The notes under the pieces were generated by a model, which did not search any database, was not told where the DNA came from, and worked only from the letters and a program-made list of their open reading frames with translations. Below are positions 6,392 to 13,916 of a stretch of 25,421 nt of DNA, in pieces. This DNA comes from a virus. The stretch covers positions 1 through 25,421 of the IMG/VR virus record IMGVR_UViG_3300008629_000030. The stretch is one strand, 5' to 3'. The first letter of the stretch is position 1. Every line of letters begins with the position of its first letter. Made by a program: the position numbers and the translations under genes.

Positions 6392-8377
6392 TTAAATGAT
6401 TTCACAACTGTCACCAGAGCACGCAACTGTTTGGGCTCCTGTAGTATTATCCTCTGTTTCGTATTTAGAAAGTTTAGAATAATCAATAATTGGGAAATCT
6501 GCAAGCATTGTATCATAAGTTTTTTCATCGATTTCCTCAAAAGGGGCAAGTTGATAGATGTGGTCATCTTTAGGTAAGAAACTCACCCCCACTAAGTCAT
6601 CGAAATTTTCATATACAAAGTTACCAACTGTAAACCATTCATCTGGCTTGACATATATTGTAGCTGATACTGTATGTTCAGTATAATTGTGTTTTATCTT
6701 TAACCATTGTTTTAATTGAGAAATTGCATCAACATCCTTTACCATCACCGACCCCTCTGGAGCCTTTACTGGAAATTCAACTACCCATGTTTGAGCAGTT
6801 TCTACTGGTTGTCCCACTTCTGGATAAAATTTTACTCCTTGATCCCTCATCATTTTGAACAATGGATCTGTTGCTGAAATTCTCACCCTTCGTATGTAAT
6901 ATGGTGCAAATCTTGGATGGAAACCCGATGCAGAATTTACTAATGTTGAAACTGTTCCACTAGGTTTTGTAGTAGTGATGGCCGCAGATCTGTTTATCTT
7001 CAATCGTTCAGCTGTTTCTACATTCACACCTATAGAATAATCTCTAAGAGCTTGTAAATTCTCTGGTGTTAATACATCTGGATTGTCCATCTGTCCTGTC
7101 ATAGAAACACCTAAGAGTCTTTCTTCTTCTGCGTTCTTCTTCCAATCCTCATGCAAGTCATCTAAAAGAGAAAAATCAGTCATTGTTGATTGTATAGTTC
7201 CAATTAGAGTTGCAACTTTAATCTTCTCCATCAATGTTTCAAGTGTATCTTCTGCACGAATAACTACTTCTGTGAGGTTACAGAACCCTCTAGGCCTTAA
7301 TATTATTTCACCACAGGGATTTGTAGTCCAATCTTGTCTCTTACGCCTTCGTTTTGGTATTAAACTATTGATAGAATAACGATTAAATATACCACGTTCT
7401 CCTGTACCACTCTCTGCAAGTGCTAACCATTCCTTCATGAAGTCAATGGAGTTTGGTTTAATGTCATAAATTGCACTATTGTTACTCATGGCTCTATGAC
7501 CATTAGTGATCCAGAACTGGCCCTGTTTTGCGTTCCTCATTCCACTATCGTAAAGGTCTGAAAGAGTAATAATTGATGATCTTCTGACACCACCTACGAC
7601 TACTGAATTTGCAATTTTGGTAATAATATCAAAAGCATTAGTAGAACTTAATTTTCTATCTCTATGTGCTTCTACCATGTGTTTGATAAAGTGCAAAGTT
7701 TCATCCAAAGGCCCTGGCCCAGATGACCTACCACCAAAAGTTTTGAGTCTAGCTCCTTGTGGTCTGAGTTTGGATAAATCCCATTCTACATCGCAACCTT
7801 CCCACATAGCTCGACAAACTTCCATTGTTCCTACTGCCCAACCTTCTTTGGAATCTTCAAATACAACCTTTTGTCTTTCACCATTCAGTTTCTTAACTTT
7901 GGGAATTTTTTCAATGTATTTTTTAGAAACATCAACACCGACTCCAGCACCACTCATCAATAGGAAATAAACCTCTGCAAAAGAATGAAGTCCATCTATT
8001 GGTACGGTTGAACAATTATAGATTGCAACATTATTAATGTCTGCTGGTTTTCCAGCAGTCCACAATAGTCTCATTGAAGGCATTACCTTCATTTCTAAAA
8101 TGTACTGATGTATTAATTCATAATCTGATTTTTTTAATTTATTTTTACTAACTTTCTTGAGAAATATTACCGCTCTTTCAACTGTTTCATCCCACGTTTC
8201 TCTACGTTTCTTATTGTCATCCCATCTTGAGTATGTTCTATAGTATACAAATTTACTCATTTCATTTTGAAAAGGGTCTATTTTTGGGGTTGGTTCTGTA
8301 ACAGTTTTTTTATGAAGTGTGTTGGTTATAGGTTTATAAGTCTGTGGTGTTGATACGGTTTGCATTTGAGGATTCAT
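6392..8377 (-). CDS. nrdJ: Adenosylcobalamin-dependent (class II, monomeric) ribonucleotide reductase
   Basis: The product (661 residues from the ATG at 8377) matches the monomeric B12-dependent ribonucleoside-triphosphate reductase of Lactobacillus leichmannii type. All five functional cysteines are found: C122 (YNCSTVP) and C366 (FCNLTE) as the redox pair, C355 in NPCGEI as the thiyl site with N353 and E357, and C653 and C658 in the tail (ACSGDSCEII). The spacings C355-C366 (11) and C653-C658 (5) equal those recalled for the Lactobacillus enzyme. It makes deoxynucleotides for phage replication. The start at 8377 is preferred over 8389 because GGAAG lies 5 nt upstream and the ATG overlaps the primase stop (ATGA). 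Confidence 0.92.
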   Translation of the reverse strand: MNPQMQTVSTPQTYKPITNTLHKKTVTEPTPKIDPFQNEMSKFVYYRTYSRWDDNKKRRETWDETVERAVIFLKKVSKNKLKKSDYELIHQYILEMKVMPSMRLLWTAGKPADINNVAIYNCSTVPIDGLHSFAEVYFLLMSGAGVGVDVSKKYIEKIPKVKKLNGERQKVVFEDSKEGWAVGTMEVCRAMWEGCDVEWDLSKLRPQGARLKTFGGRSSGPGPLDETLHFIKHMVEAHRDRKLSSTNAFDIITKIANSVVVGGVRRSSIITLSDLYDSGMRNAKQGQFWITNGHRAMSNNSAIYDIKPNSIDFMKEWLALAESGTGERGIFNRYSINSLIPKRRRKRQDWTTNPCGEIILRPRGFCNLTEVVIRAEDTLETLMEKIKVATLIGTIQSTMTDFSLLDDLHEDWKKNAEEERLLGVSMTGQMDNPDVLTPENLQALRDYSIGVNVETAERLKINRSAAITTTKPSGTVSTLVNSASGFHPRFAPYYIRRVRISATDPLFKMMRDQGVKFYPEVGQPVETAQTWVVEFPVKAPEGSVMVKDVDAISQLKQWLKIKHNYTEHTVSATIYVKPDEWFTVGNFVYENFDDLVGVSFLPKDDHIYQLAPFEEIDEKTYDTMLADFPIIDYSKLSKYETEDNTTGAQTVACSGDSCEII

Positions 8378-9387
8378 ATTTTCTTCCATTGATTAATTTT
8401 GAGATATGCGTTCAATCCTCGATATGTATGTACATCAATAAATTGTTTGATATTTTTAGTTCCTGAAAGAACTATGTCATTAATATCTTTACTGTTTAGT
8501 TCAGGTGGCCAAATTACTACATTATAATTCTTGTCCACAGATTTAAACATACGTTCAACAGTATGTTTATTTCGTGGTTCGTTATCGTAAATAATAGTGG
8601 TTGATTCTGGACTCAATTCCAATAAGTTCAAATCGGCACCGGCAACTGCTAAACAGTTGTCTATAAAGAGAGAATCTAATGGGCCTTCAACAACGTATGT
8701 ATGAGAATTAAAATCAATACGTTCAAGTCCATAAATCTTCTCTTTTTCTGAAACAATTTTTAATGTGATATATCTAGGATCTTCGTTACCAAAGGCTCTT
8801 CCTTGATAAGCGAATATTTCTCCAGCCCTGTCAAAGAAGGGTATGACCAAGCGTGGATAATCTATATTTATACTCTTAAATTTTTCGGGAAATATTGTGT
8901 GTGACCACTCGTAAAATTTCTCTGAAAAATATAATTTGTCCCAATGTTTTTTGGGAATTTGTCTTTTTTCTAAGTATTGTATGGCTGGATGACCATCTTC
9001 CAGTTCACTAAATTTGACTAACTTATCCAAGTGCTTATTCATGGATTTGTCAAACTTAGGAGCTTCAAATTTAAATGGAGTTTGGTCAGGAATAGGAGTA
9101 TTCCTTTGAGTTTCACCTTCCTTATACTTTTCTACACGATACTCAGTATAAAGACCATGATCTATTTGTTTGAGGAAATTATTGAAAGTAAGACCCACAC
9201 CACAATTATGACACTTATAAAAAAAAGATGCTTTCTTGCGGTATACAAAACCTCTGGCTTTATTCTTATGTTTTTTGGAATCCCCACATATGGGGCAACG
9301 AAAGTTCCAAAGATTATCCCTGACTTTCTTAAATTTTTCCACCCTAGAGGTACATAGATTTATGTACTTCTGGTCAATATAACTCAT
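8374..9387 (-). CDS. 61: DNA primase, T4 gp61 type
   Basis: The 337-residue product has an N-terminal zinc-binding domain with C31-x-x-C34 (FRCPICGDS) and C59-x-x-C62 (YKCHNCGVG), then a Toprim-like part with VVEGPLDSLF and VAGADLNLL that carries the acidic catalytic residues. This fits the T4 gp61 primase family (342 residues), which lays RNA primers for the lagging strand together with the gp41 helicase. No clear Shine-Dalgarno precedes the ATG at 9387. A sigma70-like promoter inside the upstream gene (9563-9535) could drive it. The downstream reductase is coupled by ATGA. Confidence 0.9.
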   Translation of the reverse strand: MSYIDQKYINLCTSRVEKFKKVRDNLWNFRCPICGDSKKHKNKARGFVYRKKASFFYKCHNCGVGLTFNNFLKQIDHGLYTEYRVEKYKEGETQRNTPIPDQTPFKFEAPKFDKSMNKHLDKLVKFSELEDGHPAIQYLEKRQIPKKHWDKLYFSEKFYEWSHTIFPEKFKSINIDYPRLVIPFFDRAGEIFAYQGRAFGNEDPRYITLKIVSEKEKIYGLERIDFNSHTYVVEGPLDSLFIDNCLAVAGADLNLLELSPESTTIIYDNEPRNKHTVERMFKSVDKNYNVVIWPPELNSKDINDIVLSGTKNIKQFIDVHTYRGLNAYLKINQWKKI

Positions 9388-9413
9388 AATGTATTAAATA
9401 ATAAAGTTCTAAT

Positions 9414-9716
9414 TTAAGTGTGAACTGCCCAAAAAGTTGAAAATACAGTCATTGCAAAAGTTAATGCAAGCATTATACCTCCCAATGTCCATTTCCATTT
9501 TTCTATTCCACCAATATTTTTTTCATTTTCATCTATTTTATCATACAATTTCTCAAAAGTCAAGTTAATTTCGTCTGAAATTTCTCTTTTCATGGTACTC
9601 ATTCTAGAATGAACCTCTTTAAAATCTTCTCTATTTTGTGTGATGTGATCTTCAAAAGAACTTTCGATTTTCTCGATTTTAGTTTTGAGAACTTCAACAT
9701 CGGCTTTTACTGTCAT
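9414..9716 (-). CDS. Coiled-coil protein with C-terminal membrane segment (XhlA-like)
   Basis: The 100-residue product has a long charged coiled coil (about 5-70, VLKTKIEKIESSFEDH and onwards) and one hydrophobic segment near the end (WTLGGIMLALTFAMTVFSTF, residues 75-94). This layout resembles XhlA-type holin-associated proteins and other small phage membrane proteins. It may anchor in the inner membrane and take part in lysis, but the match is one of layout only. It overlaps the upstream stop (ATGA at 9716-9713). The gene contains an internal promoter that shares the 13-nt block. Confidence 0.7.
   Translation of the reverse strand: MTVKADVEVLKTKIEKIESSFEDHITQNREDFKEVHSRMSTMKREISDEINLTFEKLYDKIDENEKNIGGIEKWKWTLGGIMLALTFAMTVFSTFWAVHT
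9535..9563 (-). promoter_or_regulatory. Internal sigma70-like promoter (TTGACT-17-TAAAAT)
   Basis: Inside the coiled-coil gene the minus strand has TTGACT (9563-9558), a 17-nt spacer and TAAAAT (9540-9535), with the same 13-mer (9564-9552) as the other two promoters. The -10 box departs from consensus at one base. A transcript starting at about 9528 would reach the primase ATG at 9387 after about 140 nt and then the reductase and downstream genes. Confidence 0.6.
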
Positions 9717-10099
9717 TTTGCTGTAAATTCTTGATTTGTTTTTAATACTTGTTCTTTTAATCTAGTAATTTTGCCCCATTGGCCTCCACCAGTACGATTA
9801 TAACGAATACCTCTCACTTGACCAGTTTGTGAATTTTTAAGAATGATTGTACCATTGTGGTATCTCCTAGCCCAATCATAAATTTTCTTTTGTGAAGAAT
9901 CTGTTAAATCTAGATATTTTGACCATCTTTCAAACTTAGTTTTTCCATGTCTAAACTTATGAAAACAATCATCTGAAACACTAAAGATTTCACATTTTTT
10001 CTTCATTTTTTTCTTAGGTTTGCCTGTGGGGTTCATATCCACATCAGATGATGTACTCATTTCATCTTCTTTAATTTGTTCTACGATTATTTCAATCAT
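9713..10099 (-). CDS. Unknown basic protein
   Basis: The 128-residue product has an acidic start, a lysine run (GKPKKKMKKKCE, about 27-38), a middle region resembling a small folded domain (FSVSDDCFHKFRHGKTKFERW, first residues at about 39) and a basic, glycine-rich end (YNRTGGGQWGKITRLKEQV). I do not recognise the family. It overlaps its upstream neighbour by 8 nt and its downstream neighbour by ATGA, so it is part of the same operon. Basic charge suggests nucleic-acid contact; this is inference. Confidence 0.7.
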   Translation of the reverse strand: MIEIIVEQIKEDEMSTSSDVDMNPTGKPKKKMKKKCEIFSVSDDCFHKFRHGKTKFERWSKYLDLTDSSQKKIYDWARRYHNGTIILKNSQTGQVRGIRYNRTGGGQWGKITRLKEQVLKTNQEFTAK

Positions 10100-10673
10100 T
10101 TATGTCCTCCAATGAAACGTATATTTTTTTGTTGCTTTTTTGATGAATTACTGGAAAAATATCTACTCCTAAAATTCTATCACTAGGTGGAGTATCTTCA
10201 AATGCAGATACCACATCCCCTTTTTGAGCATCAATTTCATCATCATCTGCTGTGACTTGATCCCTGAGTTTATATTCTCCAGCTGGAAGCATATTTCCAA
10301 ATCCAATTACTTCTTCTGATATATTGTTATTTAAATCTATCAGTTTATTTTCCAGTAAATATTTGGTAACTTCAGCTTCTGGTAAATTTTCTATTTTGTA
10401 ATGTTCTTTAAGTAGGAATAATGCAGCAGCATAAGTACCTAATTGACTTCTCACGAATGGTATTTTTTGCATAATTCTTTTACAATTAAAAACCAATCTA
10501 TGTAAAAGGGTAAAAGATTCTCTTTGTGCTTCTGTTTCTAAATCTCTAGCCTTTTTAAGTGCTTTACCATTAGCATCTATAATTCCTTGTTTATAAGCTT
10601 CTTGTTTTTTCCAAGGCGTAACTAATAATTTTAAAAAACGATAAGTTACAAATAAGTCTATTGCTCTACTCAT
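10092..10673 (-). CDS. Conserved phage protein, function unknown
   Basis: The 193-residue product begins MSRAIDLFVTYRFLKLLVTP, then a basic helical part (about 20-65), a helix-rich core (IMQKIPFVRSQLGTYAAALF) and a C-terminal part with acidic linkers and beta-strands. Proteins that open in this way are familiar from T4-like cyanophages, where they are listed as hypothetical. No enzyme motif is seen. It overlaps its upstream neighbour by ATGA (10673-10670) and its downstream one by 8 nt. Confidence 0.75.
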   Translation of the reverse strand: MSRAIDLFVTYRFLKLLVTPWKKQEAYKQGIIDANGKALKKARDLETEAQRESFTLLHRLVFNCKRIMQKIPFVRSQLGTYAAALFLLKEHYKIENLPEAEVTKYLLENKLIDLNNNISEEVIGFGNMLPAGEYKLRDQVTADDDEIDAQKGDVVSAFEDTPPSDRILGVDIFPVIHQKSNKKIYVSLEDIND

Positions 10674-11032
10674 AATTCCATTAATTTTTGTTTTACTGAT
10701 GTATTACTTGCAACCTCTACTAAATCATTTTCAGGCATTATATTTAAAAACTCTAAAAATGACTTCAGTTCTGGCCAATGGCTCTGCTCCGTTTTAAAAA
10801 ATAACAACGTAGATGAAGCCTCTGCACCAAATAAATTATTTAATATAATAATATGATTCAATAATAATCGTTCTTTAAGTATACCAGTTTCTTTGTATTT
10901 ACGAAAAAGTCTTTTAATATACTTAAATCTCTTCATATCATCGTTAAATTCACTCATACCTTCACAAGACGGATTATGATAATGCTGAATGGCATACATC
11001 ATAATGTTGTCCTTTGTCAAATTTTCAAACAT
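10670..11032 (-). CDS. Conserved phage protein, function unknown
   Basis: The 120-residue helical protein contains the stretch DDMKRFKYIKRLFRKYKETG (about 31-50) followed by LKERLLLNHIIILNNLFGAE, which I recall from small conserved proteins of T4-like cyanophages. No catalytic residues are evident and there is no assigned function. Its ATG at 11032 follows the stop of the preceding gene by 6 nt; the sequence AAGGGA just upstream, inside that stop region, can act as ribosome binding site. It is coupled to the 193-residue gene by ATGA. Confidence 0.75.
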   Translation of the reverse strand: MFENLTKDNIMMYAIQHYHNPSCEGMSEFNDDMKRFKYIKRLFRKYKETGILKERLLLNHIIILNNLFGAEASSTLLFFKTEQSHWPELKSFLEFLNIMPENDLVEVASNTSVKQKLMEL

Positions 11033-11038
11033 CGGGGA

Positions 11039-11515
11039 TTATCCCTTATCTCTTACCGCAAGCTTATCTACAGGGGTTACTTTTTCTTTATCAGTATTCC
11101 GAACAATTTGAGCATTCATAAGAGATTTTCCATGACCAGAAGGCATTACATCAATTACCATTGAAATTCCACCTTCAATGTGATCAGAAATTCCATCACC
11201 TTCTTTAAATTCTCCATAAGGATTTTGATCTCTATCTACTTCAAAAGTTCCAGAACCATATGATAATGGAATGGAATAAGATCCTTCACCCCCATCAAGT
11301 GTAGGTGATTCAAAATGATAACCTAATTTTCCCAAACCAGATTCTAGTTTTTCAATACCAACTTGTGGATTTAAATATTCCTGTTCTGCCATCTGTCCAA
11401 TAAGGGAATTTAACGCTTCTATTGCGTGTGACGCTGAAGGAAGTGTATCTTGATCCACCCATTGTCGAGAAAAAGCCCCTGAATGTTCAGAAAGATGTTC
11501 TTTAAATGTTTTCAT
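11039..11515 (-). CDS. Unknown protein with capsid-targeting-like leader
   Basis: The 158-residue protein starts MKTFKEHLSE, matching the T4 internal-protein leader MKTYQEFIAE in length, layout and the final L-x-E cleavage motif (L8-S9-E10). The rest has no recognised domain: a helical part (about 27-65) and a beta-rich part with glycine loops (LDGGEGSYSIPLSYGSGTF, about 74-92). If cleaved by a gp21-type protease it would be a packaged internal head protein, like those of the large cassette at 13383-25405. It is the only leader-bearing gene outside that cassette, and it overlaps the next gene upstream (11512) by ATGA. Confidence 0.75.
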   Translation of the reverse strand: MKTFKEHLSEHSGAFSRQWVDQDTLPSASHAIEALNSLIGQMAEQEYLNPQVGIEKLESGLGKLGYHFESPTLDGGEGSYSIPLSYGSGTFEVDRDQNPYGEFKEGDGISDHIEGGISMVIDVMPSGHGKSLMNAQIVRNTDKEKVTPVDKLAVRDKG

Positions 11516-11721
11516 TTTTCTTTTTTAATTTTTGGTTCTTCTTGTTCTGCTATATCGACTAAGAATTGGTCACATTGTTGAACTGCACCCGAAAGTGCGT
11601 TCATATTGCCGACCAATTCTTGTCTTTTAGCATCTAACTGAGAAATAGTATCTCTCAATTTTACTAAGTCGCCCTCTAGGGCCACCTTTCTTTCTTGAAT
11701 CGCTTCAATAGTTAAAGCCAT
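11512..11721 (-). CDS. Small coiled-coil protein
   Basis: The 69-residue product is almost wholly a heptad-like coiled coil (IEAIQERKVALEGDLVKLRD, starting at residue 5) with a lysine-rich end. A TGGAG ribosome site stands 6 nt before the ATG at 11721. No family is recognised; small coiled-coil proteins of this kind often sit with tail fibre or structural genes and can be chaperones or structural parts. It follows the structural gene at 11749 by 27 nt and is coupled to the next gene by ATGA. Confidence 0.75.
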   Translation of the reverse strand: MALTIEAIQERKVALEGDLVKLRDTISQLDAKRQELVGNMNALSGAVQQCDQFLVDIAEQEEPKIKKEK

Positions 11722-11748
11722 TATGTCTCCATTATATAAGGTTAATTA

Positions 11749-12669
11749 TTATGATACAGCAGTTCCACCGCCGATATTCCACCAGCCACCAGCACCATAT
11801 ATGAGCATACAACATTCATTTTTATCCAGTTGTATCTGAGTACCATCAATACCTCCAAGCGTTGCAATTTCTACATGAACATCGTGTGTAGCAGTATTCA
11901 TGATGAACTTGAGTTGACCTTGTGCTCCTGCAGCCAAAGAATAATAAGCAGCAGTTGTACTTGCTGGGTTAAGATGAGTAATTAATGAATCTACAGGAAT
12001 TACTACTTCTGAACCATCTGCTCCACCAGCAAGTGCTGTAGTTAATGCTGAAGTTGTTCCAATTCTTGTAGTAGTAAGTTTAATTAACTCACCACCAGCA
12101 GAAAAGTTTGTTGATGCTGTAACTTCTCCTGTTACATGAATAGAACCAGCAGATAATATACCAAGTGTTCCTGTAGCTGCAACAGACATGGTGTAGTTTG
12201 TATTTGTCGGCACCATACCTATACCAACTGCATCTAAACCACCATCACAATGGATGAGGGTTGTGGTGTCGCCTTTAACGACAAAATCCATTGCGGCTAT
12301 TGCATCTGAATTAATAGTTACAGAATCAGCACTAGCATCAACTGAGATTGCTTCACCACCAGTTGAGTGTACTTTAAAGTCGATATAATCATCCTCATTA
12401 CCATTAATAGTAACTGTAGATTCTGCTCCATTCGCAACAGTATTTGTTAATACTTTTAATGCACTTTTTGCTGTTGCGTGACCAATATCAAAAGTTTTAG
12501 ATGCACCATAAATGTGTGTATCGGTATTTACATTACTAAATAAATGAGCAACCGAAATCTTTTTATTTACGGGCGATGCACTATAATCAATTATGTGCAA
12601 TAAATCTGCAGCTGGGTCTACATCTGTAGCACCAAGTGCTGTTAAAGCTGTTATTTTCTTGTCAGCCAT
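11749..12669 (-). CDS. Virion structural protein (tail fibre/appendage-like)
   Basis: The 306-residue product begins MADKKITALTALGATDVDPA, then LLHIIDYSASPVNKKISVAH, an opening common among marine phage structural proteins and fibre components. The body is rich in T, S, A, G and V with repeated short beta-strands (VTINGNEDDYIDFKVH, ISVDASADSVTINSD), typical of beta-helical or fibrous appendages. The C-terminus (MLIYGAGGWWNIGGGTAVS) is glycine- and tryptophan-rich, as in fibre tips. An AAGGAG site lies 5 nt before the ATG, and a GC-rich hairpin stands just upstream. Its place in the virion is not shown by the sequence. Confidence 0.75.
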   Translation of the reverse strand: MADKKITALTALGATDVDPAADLLHIIDYSASPVNKKISVAHLFSNVNTDTHIYGASKTFDIGHATAKSALKVLTNTVANGAESTVTINGNEDDYIDFKVHSTGGEAISVDASADSVTINSDAIAAMDFVVKGDTTTLIHCDGGLDAVGIGMVPTNTNYTMSVAATGTLGILSAGSIHVTGEVTASTNFSAGGELIKLTTTRIGTTSALTTALAGGADGSEVVIPVDSLITHLNPASTTAAYYSLAAGAQGQLKFIMNTATHDVHVEIATLGGIDGTQIQLDKNECCMLIYGAGGWWNIGGGTAVS

Positions 12670-12696
12670 TTTTTCTCCTTTTAAATTTAATGTGAA

Positions 12697-12717
12697 CCCC
12701 CCATATTTCAGGGGGGG
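12697..12717 (-). terminator. GC-rich hairpin between two structural genes
   Basis: Six C (12697-12702) and seven G (12711-12717) form a strong stem with an 8-nt loop, unusual in this AT-rich sequence. On the minus strand the stem is followed by TTCACATTAAATTT rather than a clean U-tract, so termination may be partial; RNA stabilisation or attenuation between the two structural genes are alternatives. A second small palindrome TCTAG-GGATT-CTAGA lies at 12725-12739. Confidence 0.4.
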
Positions 12718-12759
12718 ATGCTACTCTAGGGATTCTAGACCACTAGCTTTATATAATTA

Positions 12760-13350
12760 TTATGCTACGACTGTGATTGTACCACAAGCAGTACCTTGAG
12801 CTGAACTAATTGCAAGTTCTGCATTTTGTGGTGTATCACTTGTATCTTTAATTGTTGAACTACTTGCCAACACAATACTTTGAGCTGCAACTGACAATAC
12901 ATCTCCTGCACTAGTTGCAGCGTTTGCAGCTGCAATTACAAGAGTAAATGTCAATTCATGTGTACCAGTACCCGATGCGTATGTAAGGGTGTGGTTTGCA
13001 CGATTATCGTTAGTAACTACTAAAGTAGGATTACTAACTGCAACATTGACAATTTCGTTATATCTGACTGTTACACTAAGTGTACCACCAGCAGACTTAT
13101 CAAATGTAGTTATATTCCAATCAACTGTATTGATTGTGGCCTCTCCAAGACCAGTTGTTCCAGACGCTCCGGCCAATCCACCGATTGCTACAAGTATTTC
13201 TGGATCGGCACTTGTATTTCCATTTCCTGTCATTGCGGATCCGGCTTCCACAACCCAACCACTTTGATTGGCATAGACATCTTTTTGTTGAGCTGTAGTT
13301 AGAAACTTAGGTAGTGCTTCCGACCCCTCAACTGCTCCCCATAAAGGCAT
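12760..13350 (-). CDS. Virion structural protein, beta-rich
   Basis: The 196-residue product starts MPLWGAVEGSEALPKFLTTA, followed by QQKDVYANQSGWVVEAG, an opening I recall from small structural proteins of T4-like marine phages. The rest (about 70-196) is a beta-sandwich-like, Ig-like or bacterial-surface-type domain with alternating strands (LSVTVRYNEIVNVAVSNPTL, HTLTYASGTGTHELTFTLVI). An AAGGAG ribosome site lies 7 nt before the ATG, and a CATAAATA late-like box lies about 30 nt upstream. A decorative or neck/appendage role is likely but not proven. Confidence 0.75.
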   Translation of the reverse strand: MPLWGAVEGSEALPKFLTTAQQKDVYANQSGWVVEAGSAMTGNGNTSADPEILVAIGGLAGASGTTGLGEATINTVDWNITTFDKSAGGTLSVTVRYNEIVNVAVSNPTLVVTNDNRANHTLTYASGTGTHELTFTLVIAAANAATSAGDVLSVAAQSIVLASSSTIKDTSDTPQNAELAISSAQGTACGTITVVA

Positions 13351-13379
13351 ATTTTCTCCTTATTGTTAGTTGTTATTAT

Positions 13380-13387
13380 TATTTATG
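13380..13387 (-). promoter_or_regulatory. Late-like promoter box CATAAATA
   Basis: The minus strand reads CATAAATA, one base off the T4 late core TATAAATA, at the very end of the HAD gene and about 30 nt before the ATG of the structural gene, with an AAGGAG site in between. The placement fits late expression of the structural genes. A single-base deviation in AT-rich DNA keeps confidence moderate. Confidence 0.4.
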
Positions 13388-13916
13388 CAAAACCTAACTT
13401 TTTAAGTTTCGCTATCGTTCCATTTACACTAGTATGGTGTATTCCAATACCACCGTTTGCTTCCCATTCTCCAATATTTTTGGGATGATCATCAACAAGA
13501 ATATTTGGTTGTCTTGTTCTTCCATCTTTTGCAAATCTTTTTTTATCTGATCTCATGACCAGATTTACTCTATCTCTAGGTAATTTTCCTACATGGGACT
13601 TTAACCAATCTGCCTTACCCCCAGCAGAATTGGGATCATGTTTAGTCCATGCAGACATAATACTTGGTGCATAGGGTTTTAAGAAATTCCAGAGTTTTTC
13701 TGCACCTGGCATCCACGGCAGGTTTTTCCAAAAATCCTTTATTGCATTAATCTTATCCCATCTTTCAGGTTTCGGTACATCACCTAATTTTGCACCATGA
13801 ACTTTATATGCACCTTTCTCTAAATCCACTAACACACCATCCATATCCAAATAGACATGAGGCATTTTATGTTCTATTCCCTGCTCATATAAAAAATGTA
13901 TTAGTGTCTTTTTCAT
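13383..13916 (-). CDS. HAD-type phosphatase (5'(3')-nucleotidase-like) with leader
   Basis: Read from the ATG at 13916, which overlaps the upstream stop (ATGA), the product has 177 residues. HAD motif I is VYLDMDGVLVD with D24 and D26; the C-terminal motif is NILVDDHPKNIGEWEANGG with the acidic pair D142-D143. The layout matches small deoxyribonucleotidase-like phosphatases, so nucleotide dephosphorylation is a reasonable guess. The N-terminus MKKTLIHFLYE ends in L-Y-E and resembles the capsid-targeting leaders of its neighbours, one residue longer than the usual ten. A packaged nucleotidase would be unusual. The fold is well supported; the substrate is not. Confidence 0.8.
   Translation of the reverse strand: MKKTLIHFLYEQGIEHKMPHVYLDMDGVLVDLEKGAYKVHGAKLGDVPKPERWDKINAIKDFWKNLPWMPGAEKLWNFLKPYAPSIMSAWTKHDPNSAGGKADWLKSHVGKLPRDRVNLVMRSDKKRFAKDGRTRQPNILVDDHPKNIGEWEANGGIGIHHTSVNGTIAKLKKLGFA

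Noticed and set aside
8865-8872. TATAAATA late-promoter box inside the primase gene
   Set aside because: It lies within coding sequence with no gene start closely downstream; such octamers occur by chance in this AT-rich DNA.
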